From: Hyalella azteca
Lineage: Eukaryota; Arthropoda; Malacostraca; Amphipoda; Hyalellidae
Reading direction: 5' to 3'
DNA: 64,000 nt
Assembly (NCBI RefSeq): GCF_000764305.2
Contig: NW_025936509.1
Location: forward strand, 1-64,000
Positions within the stretch are counted from its first letter, which is position 1. Every line of letters starts with the position of its first letter. The position numbers were made by a program, and so were the translations under genes. Shown here piece after piece: positions 58,125 to 64,000 of this stretch. A model generated the notes under the pieces. That model was not told the origin of the DNA. It worked only from the letters and a program-made list of their open reading frames with translations, and made no database searches.

Positions 58125-60464
58125 GTCCCCACGAAGGACATACTCTGGTGCGACGTCTGTTTTCGCCAGTTCGACCGCAAATCCCGTTTAATGGCCCATT
58201 ACAAAACTCACACAGGAGAGCGTCCCTACCACTGCCCTTACTGCTCCAAGTCATTCGCCTCTAAGGGCAACTGTAACACACACATACGCGTGCATACCAG
58301 GGAAAGGCCCTACATGTGCCAACATTGCGGCAAGCAATTTTCGCAACATGGACAAATGGTGATACACGTTCGGAGACATACAGGAGAAAAACCGTATGTA
58401 TGTTCGCACTGCAAAAAAGGCTTCGCTTGTTCCAAAGTGCTTAAAATTCACGTGCGCACGCATACCGGTGAGAAACCGTACGTGTGTGATATCTGCTCAA
58501 AGGGGTTCGCGGCGTATGCAAACCTGGTGGTTCACCGCCGTATTCACACTCGAGAGCGACCGTACTCCTGCAAACTTTGCGGCCGATCTTTCGAACATTC
58601 AGGCAATTTAATAAGACATGAAAGAAGCCATCACGTTGATGGAGGCATAAGATGTATAAGATGTGGTTGGTTGTTCCAGGAAACTAAAGATTTGGTCATT
58701 CACATGAACGGTTCGCACCCGAATGAAGTGAGCCAAGCGGACGTGGACGATTCGCACCCGAATGAAGTGAGCCAAGCGGACGTGGAAGATCAGGGAGAGA
58801 GCGTTTCATCATCGATGTTACCACATCATCATTCAAGTTTGATACGCTTAGAAAATTCTCTTCACCAGCACCACAAGACATCTTCACTTGAAGATACTCT
58901 CAAAGATGCCAACAACAACGTTAGCACTGCCGGTGTTAACTCAGCAAATAATATCAAAGAGTTTCGACAAGAGAGTCCAGACAGCAGTTGTGTCACCGTC
59001 AGCGTTGAAGATGAGGGAGGCGACATGAATCGATATCACATTGAAGCCGGCAACACGCTAAACCGAAGAGAGCTCACCCAAAAACATTTGTCATTAATTC
59101 CTTCAAATTTGTCAAAAAACAATTATTTTAGTATCACACCATATAATTCAACTGCAGCAACAGTAAATATCTTCAGTTCTCCCGGTGAAACCTCAGTTAG
59201 TGATTTCGAAAGGAAAATACCATACTATATCGCTCCGTTGAAACGCGCGTACAGTAAAGTTTCCAACAACGGCAATAGCAATAGAATTTGTATATCTTGT
59301 CCCACGGCTTCATTGGGTGATATAGGCAGTAGACAATTGAACGGGGCTTCTATGAAACCCCTACCAAACTTGTCACCGGTTAGTGATGTATCGTCATCGA
59401 TTTCTTTGTTATCACGGGACGATGTTCATAGTTCGAACCCTCTAATCAGCGAAACAAGTACAAGTCTAGATACAGTACCTCATCATATTGAAGTATCAAC
59501 GATTTCAAAGGCTCGTGGAATTATAAACGATAAAACTCGAGACTCAAAATCACTAAAAGAAGCACCCATGAATTTTCAACATTTTTCTTCGGTGAGCAGC
59601 AGCGTCTTTTCTGATGGTCCGGGATCTCATCGCATCTTGCATCCTTGGACATGCAATTCTACAGCTTTACCTGTATCTTTCTGCACCTCTGACATGAACC
59701 CAGTTTATCCCGTCACGGAACGAGTTTTTCAGACGCACAATTCTGAAGCCTATATGTCACCTATGGACCTTTCTCCAGACTCAAAAGCAAATTTGGCAAA
59801 TAAGTCTCAAATCTCAACTGGTAGACTGGGTGAAAATTATCGAGAGCTCCCCGGAATTAGTGATAGTAAAATAAATCGAGGTTTAAAACGAAGAGAACTG
59901 GAATATGTGCGCAATGAAAAAGATCTTGAACGATGTAAGAAAGATTATCTAACATCCAGCCCGTCCCCTGGTCAAAATGCTGCTCTGGGTCCAAAAGATA
60001 AATTCTACAGAAAAATAAAACAATCATCCGATTTAATAGAAAGCAAAACGCGAATTTCCAGCAACAAAGTTCATGACAGTGCTTGTAAATTTCAGCAGAT
60101 ATATGTTGCTGTTACAAATAACACTGACTATACTATGAATGGCATCAATAATTTAGCAAGACCCGCATACCACAATCAGACCAAAGGCACACAAATCAGA
60201 CACCAACCCACTCCGTCATCTTCTACAAGTGAGAAGTGGACAAAAAGAAATGTAAAAAGCTGCAAAGAGGCTACAGTAGTTTCTCAAGCTTCTCCAAAGG
60301 CAATTGGAAATATCATGGAAATTATCCAGAAATCCCTATTCCAGATTTGCCCATTGCAGGAAGACAGGAGGAGCTTCAAACTCAACGTAGAAACTGCTCT
60401 CATGGCGCTCGTCGGAAAGTCAACCATTTCGCAACTTGCGCACCCGAACCGAAATGTTGAGCAG
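58125..60464 (+). CDS. C2H2 zinc-finger transcription factor, Kr-h1-like fingers (penultimate exon)
   Basis: The exon is open from the acceptor at 58124 (phase 0) to the donor CAG/GTAAAT at 60464 (phase 0): 780 codons. It starts in frame before the first ATG (58191), because the first finger begins upstream of that Met, so 5' exons exist that I could not place. Seven C2H2 fingers lie at residues 9-29, 37-57, 65-85, 93-113, 121-141, 149-169 and 177-198, with TGE(K/R)P or TRERP linkers between the first six. Words such as YCSKSF, QMVIH, KGFACSK and GRSFEHSG resemble insect Kr-h1 fingers but not in the same order, so I give no symbol. It is expected to be a nuclear DNA-binding regulator. A 39-bp in-frame duplication follows finger 7. 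The long middle is Ser/Asn-rich and probably disordered. Confidence 0.9.
58713..58790 (+). repeat. In-frame 39-bp tandem duplication in the zinc-finger exon
   Basis: Two copies, starting at 58713 and 58752, encode [13 protein letters not shown] and [13 protein letters not shown]. They differ at one or two bases. The His in the first copy is the last zinc ligand of finger 7. Confidence 0.95.
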
Positions 60465-60909
60465 GTAAATGCTTACAAGGATGTGAAAAAATAAAACTTA
60501 GCTGCAACAATGATTGCAACTTAATCGTAAAAGTGAACATTGAATTTAGTATAGTTACTCAAAGTTTTAATTTTTTTGAGTTTCAACATTGACCGTAGTA
60601 TTTTCTTAAATTTAAAATATATAAAACATCCCGCTGTGTGTCCATTGATTGAGTCTCTCACTTACCAAAAAAGATTAGTTCATTGTAGTCAATTCATTGC
60701 ACTTGTTTTTAGTAAGCTCTTAAGGAATTTGCAATAATGCACCCAAAACATAATGATTTCGTTCAACCATTACGATAAATGACTTGAACAAGCACCACAA
60801 CCATGGATTTGCAATTGACTGACCAAACATAGTTGATGATACAATAATTATTATGCCATAAATGTTCAATAAAAAATTATTTTTCTAACGAAAATGTATT
60901 AATTCTCAG
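60465..60909 (+). other. Intron between the two zinc-finger gene exons
   Basis: 445 bp, GTAAAT at the 5' end and TTCTCAG at the 3' end, phase 0. If retained, translation would continue nine codons and stop at 60494. AATAAA occurs near 60869, so an alternative short 3' end is possible. Confidence 0.85.
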
Positions 60910-61497
60910 GTTCTAGTGAGCCTGTTAGATGTGGTGGGCATGAGTCCATGTGTAGACGTGCGCGTGGATGAGGATGAGCGTCTACGCGTTAACATGCGCA
61001 AGCTGCTGGAGTACGGCCTCCCTGAGCCCTCTGCATGGCGCAGCCTCGGGTGGCACCAAGAGGCCATCGAAGCCATCACGGCGAAAATAGCGTCGTGGAG
61101 CATTACCAGACAGTGGCGCCAATCCCGGGACCTTTCGCAATTCTCGCGTGAAACCGAAACAGAATCAAAACTCGTTCAAACAAATTCATTGCATAACAAT
61201 AACATGTTTGCAACTGCGAACTCAGTGTGCTTACCCACGAGCACGCTTCAAACAAGCAACACTCTCCAACAACATTCGAACACTTTACCAAGTGAAATTA
61301 TTCCCTCGCATACAAACACAGTACCCCAACAGCTGAATTTTGCACACGAGCGTCCAAATCCTCTACGCATTAAATCAGATTATTTTCCCGTTCACAGAGA
61401 TCCATTCATCATTCACTACAACCCTCGCCTCACGCCTTCAGCTCCTATTCATGATAATCTGAGTGGTCGGAACGCAGAGATATGGAAATCGGACTAA
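60910..61497 (+). CDS. C2H2 zinc-finger transcription factor, last coding exon
   Basis: Begins at GTTCTAGTGAGC after TTCTCAG and continues the preceding exon in phase 0 for 195 codons to TAA/TGA-region stop TAA at 61495-61497. Residues VLVSLLDVVGMSPC finish a helical-looking motif begun in the previous exon. A second, similar motif follows (RLRVNMRKLLEYG...WRSLGWHQEAIEAITAKI), giving a tandem repeat of about 50 residues at the end of the ordered region. The remainder is Asn/Thr/Gln-rich and likely disordered. The protein in this window totals 975 residues, N-terminally incomplete. The first part is GC-richer than its surroundings, as expected for coding sequence. Confidence 0.88.
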   Translation, partial: VLVSLLDVVGMSPCVDVRVDEDERLRVNMRKLLEYGLPEPSAWRSLGWHQEAIEAITAKIASWSITRQWRQSRDLSQFSRETETESKLVQTNSLHNNNMFATANSVCLPTSTLQTSNTLQQHSNTLPSEIIPSHTNTVPQQLNFAHERPNPLRIKSDYFPVHRDPFIIHYNPRLTPSAPIHDNLSGRNAEIWKSD

Positions 61498-62724
61498 GAC
61501 GAAGCACGCACAGCTCGCAGGATGAGCGTGGTTAGCGACAGGCGTGAGACCCACTGAGTAACGAGACGACTCTGTGATGATCAAACAGGCGATAAATATG
61601 CATACGAAGTGCGATCGTCTGCCGTCTGGAGATAACTTAAACAAGATTAGTTAAAAATATTAGCTGCCAACTAGTAGATAGGGTTTACTTCCATGATCTG
61701 ACTGCAGCGAATTAAAACCGGTTCTCAAAGTGATATTTATTTCTAGCTTTTTTATAAGATAACCATTCATAATATGTGCACTTTTATAAAGACGCAAGCT
61801 TTTTCAGAGAATTATCTGCGAACGAGGGATACGTTTACATGGGTATGGAGCACGAGATTATTGGTTTTCATGAATTTTAAACTATTCATGAGAGAAAGCT
61901 TCACCCTGGTGGTGAAATAATCATATAAGTGCAAACCAAAATTGCAATGGAAGGCGCAATCGTATTGATACAAATGCATTCTAAAGATTTATTATTTAAA
62001 ATTATGATATTTATTACAGTTGATTACATCGTAGTATCTGTGAAAATTATGGTGAATTTACTAAAATTTCTACGTTATGAATTCACGCAGCATTAATTAT
62101 GCTGCGAAGGAAGGTTATGGTTATGATAGCAAGGTATCAACTGATAAGGCATGAGCTCAAAATAAGTAGGAGGAACTTTGCTGTGCTCATTGATGTGAGG
62201 TTTTTCGGTTCATTTTGTTTTTCTATTTTAAGTGTTGTTTAAAATAATTTTTTATTTTTAATCTGTATTATTTATTGTTATTTTTCTCAAAATTTAAAGT
62301 GTGAAAGTATGTAGCGTGTGAAAGTATGGTGCGTTTCTGGTGTAAAAGTATGTAGCGTATTATAACAATTGCTGCTGTGAGTTTCTAATACCCATGCCCA
62401 CTATATAACAACTTGAAAGCATCAATATGGTTATAGTGAGAGTTATTGCTATATTTTCACAACAACATCAGAATATAACGAGTTAACTGCAATCCAGCAA
62501 TGGCCCGCTCTGTTAACAACTATTATCCACCACAATTTATTACAGTTAACATGATAAACATTAATTTTCCATTCTAATCTGCTGATGGGTTTTAATATAA
62601 TTTATCTCAAATACTTCTATTTATATGTAGGTAATGTTATGTTAGCTAATTCTTTACAAGTGTTAAAAATGCATGCAAAGTTTCACAGTTATATAATTAT
62701 TTATTTGTATTAAAATTTTTAATA
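61498..62724 (+). other. Probable 3' untranslated region of the zinc-finger gene
   Basis: No open frame of note. AATAAA occurs at about 62719 (TTTTTAATAAACATGC) and weaker variants earlier. The true end is unknown. Confidence 0.35.
62298..62360. repeat. Short GTGTGAAAGTATGTAGC repeat
   Basis: Three imperfect copies of GTGTGAAAGTATGTAGCG. Confidence 0.7.
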
Positions 62725-64000
62725 AACATGCTCAACTTTTTTCTATTTTACTCCAAATATTTCAATCGATAAAGTAACCGGTAAGAAACATATTACTTCG
62801 TTTCTTTTTTACTTCTCTCAGAAAAATGAACGTACTCAATGTACGTGCATACATTGTACTCATGATCAATGTACTCAATCCTGAAGAAAATAACGCGTAG
62901 CCAGCCAATTGACATACCTAGTCGCTAATCTACACAAACTTAATTCATTAATTGGACGGGTTCATTCAATTTTTCAGAAATATATTAAATTCTAACTAGA
63001 AAAGCATATAACCAGAATTTGATGCTGTATAACCACTAGCTTTATTCTCAAATTAATTTTCGTTTAAGTGGAACATCGCGCGAGCCAAATTGAATTTGCG
63101 GCTGAATTGATATACACAGAATTCACGAGAATCAGAATCCTGCCAATGAATTGCCTGCCGCCAGCGAAATTCGCATTATAAGATAACAATGAATTTTAGA
63201 CGATGATTCGCAAATGACGTATAAATTTCCGGAGACTTCCAATCTTCACTTGTTTAAAAATTTTATCGATTGTGAACATGCCGATGCTGCAGGCGGTGAG
63301 ACGCTCGCTTCTTAGACCTGAAATGAATAGCATCGGCTCACACGCGAATGTCCAATGGCGAATTTCGGTCCACGATTCAGAGACTTGCAATTTTCTTAAA
63401 TCATTTTTTTCTAAAATAATTCCAAATAATTTTTTTGTGAAATGTCAGTGCAAGCCAACTATTTCTACCTAGTAAAATCAAGCTTTAAATTTTCAATACA
63501 AATGTTAATAAAATTTGGAAAAATAGTATTATGAATCTAGGTGAAATTGGAATAAAACATGCTAAAAAGAAATGTTGTTGTGAGCATAAATCCTTAAATT
63601 GAACAGTGTTTGCATCAATCAGAACTACACATCAATGTCTACTTCTCCGGAATAAACGAGTCAAAATATAACATCAAAAATTAGTTCATGGATAGAAGGT
63701 AACTTAATTAAAGAACATAATCGAACTTATTTCCTACAATGATACTAAATTAGAATGATCAAGCACAAGTAATGACATAAGAGAAGCTAAAATGTTACCC
63801 ACCAGACGACGCCACTGCCGGCAGGGGCGCTGGCATTGGCGTAACAAAAAGTATAACAAAAACTTGAATTTCCAGAAGGTGCCATCCAATTCAGCACATC
63901 GCGAGAGAATCTTCATATTTGGAAGGTGGACCCAACAGTGGGAAAAAATCTCCACGTGCAATTATATCCAGTAACTAAAAAAAAAAAAATTCCCGGCTCA
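62725..64000. other. Gene-free stretch
   Basis: No gene recognised. The short GC-richer patch at 63800-63835 contains a GGGGCGCTGGC word and no supported exon. The window ends in an A-run. Confidence 0.35.

Noticed and set aside
58125..61497. Naming the zinc-finger gene Kr-h1
   Set aside because: Several fingers resemble Kr-h1, but their order and the finger count visible here do not match the eight-finger Kr-h1 array as I know it. A paralogue is as likely.

Overview
The window is AT-rich, repeat-dense eukaryotic DNA, most likely from an insect. It has one clear spliced gene: two exons joined by a phase-0 GT-AG intron, encoding a seven-finger C2H2 protein whose fingers resemble the insect Kr-h1 group. 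It also holds remnants of arthropod-type transposons (BEL/Pao reverse transcriptase, mariner transposase, a TTAA-flanked piggyBac-type MITE, a solo LTR). There are no operons, rRNAs, intact tRNAs or CRISPR arrays. The species cannot be named from the sequence.

Layout. 1-9.9 kb: gene-poor DNA with several unrelated minisatellites, two foldback/TIR elements, and a Nextera mate-pair junction adapter left in the assembly at 8542-8579, so the join between the two minisatellites there is suspect. 9.9-15.2 kb: segment A, which has a paralogous copy A' at 39.9-46.1 kb. 17.0-18.4 kb: two minisatellites around a 467-base scaffold gap. 18.5-21.6 kb: segment B, with a paralogous copy B' at 35.9-39.0 kb. 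The order is A-B-spacer-B'-A', all in the same orientation. 21.6-35.9 kb: spacer with minisatellites, a tRNA-related SINE-like head, an LTR-like remnant and a foldback element. 46.1-54 kb: degraded BEL/Pao and mariner sequences and a 1.3-kb TIR element. 58.1-61.5 kb: the two 3' exons of the zinc-finger gene on the + strand, with 5' exons not identified.

Because A/A' and B/B' can be aligned by eye, each copy serves as an empty-site control for insertions in the other. A solo LTR (TSD TTCC), a 757-bp element (TSD GCTCCT) and a piggyBac-like MITE (TTAA) are each present in one copy and absent from the other. A 211-bp block in A/A' differs at only 2 positions, while its flanks differ at roughly 12-16% by eye. 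It carries E-box and POU-like motifs and is the best candidate here for an undescribed functional element. B/B' share a small reading frame with an in-frame 3-nt deletion and a shared C-terminus, and a TATA box flanked by two CACGTG motifs.

All similarity statements come from reading the sequence by eye; no searches were run. Family assignments rest on recognised motifs.
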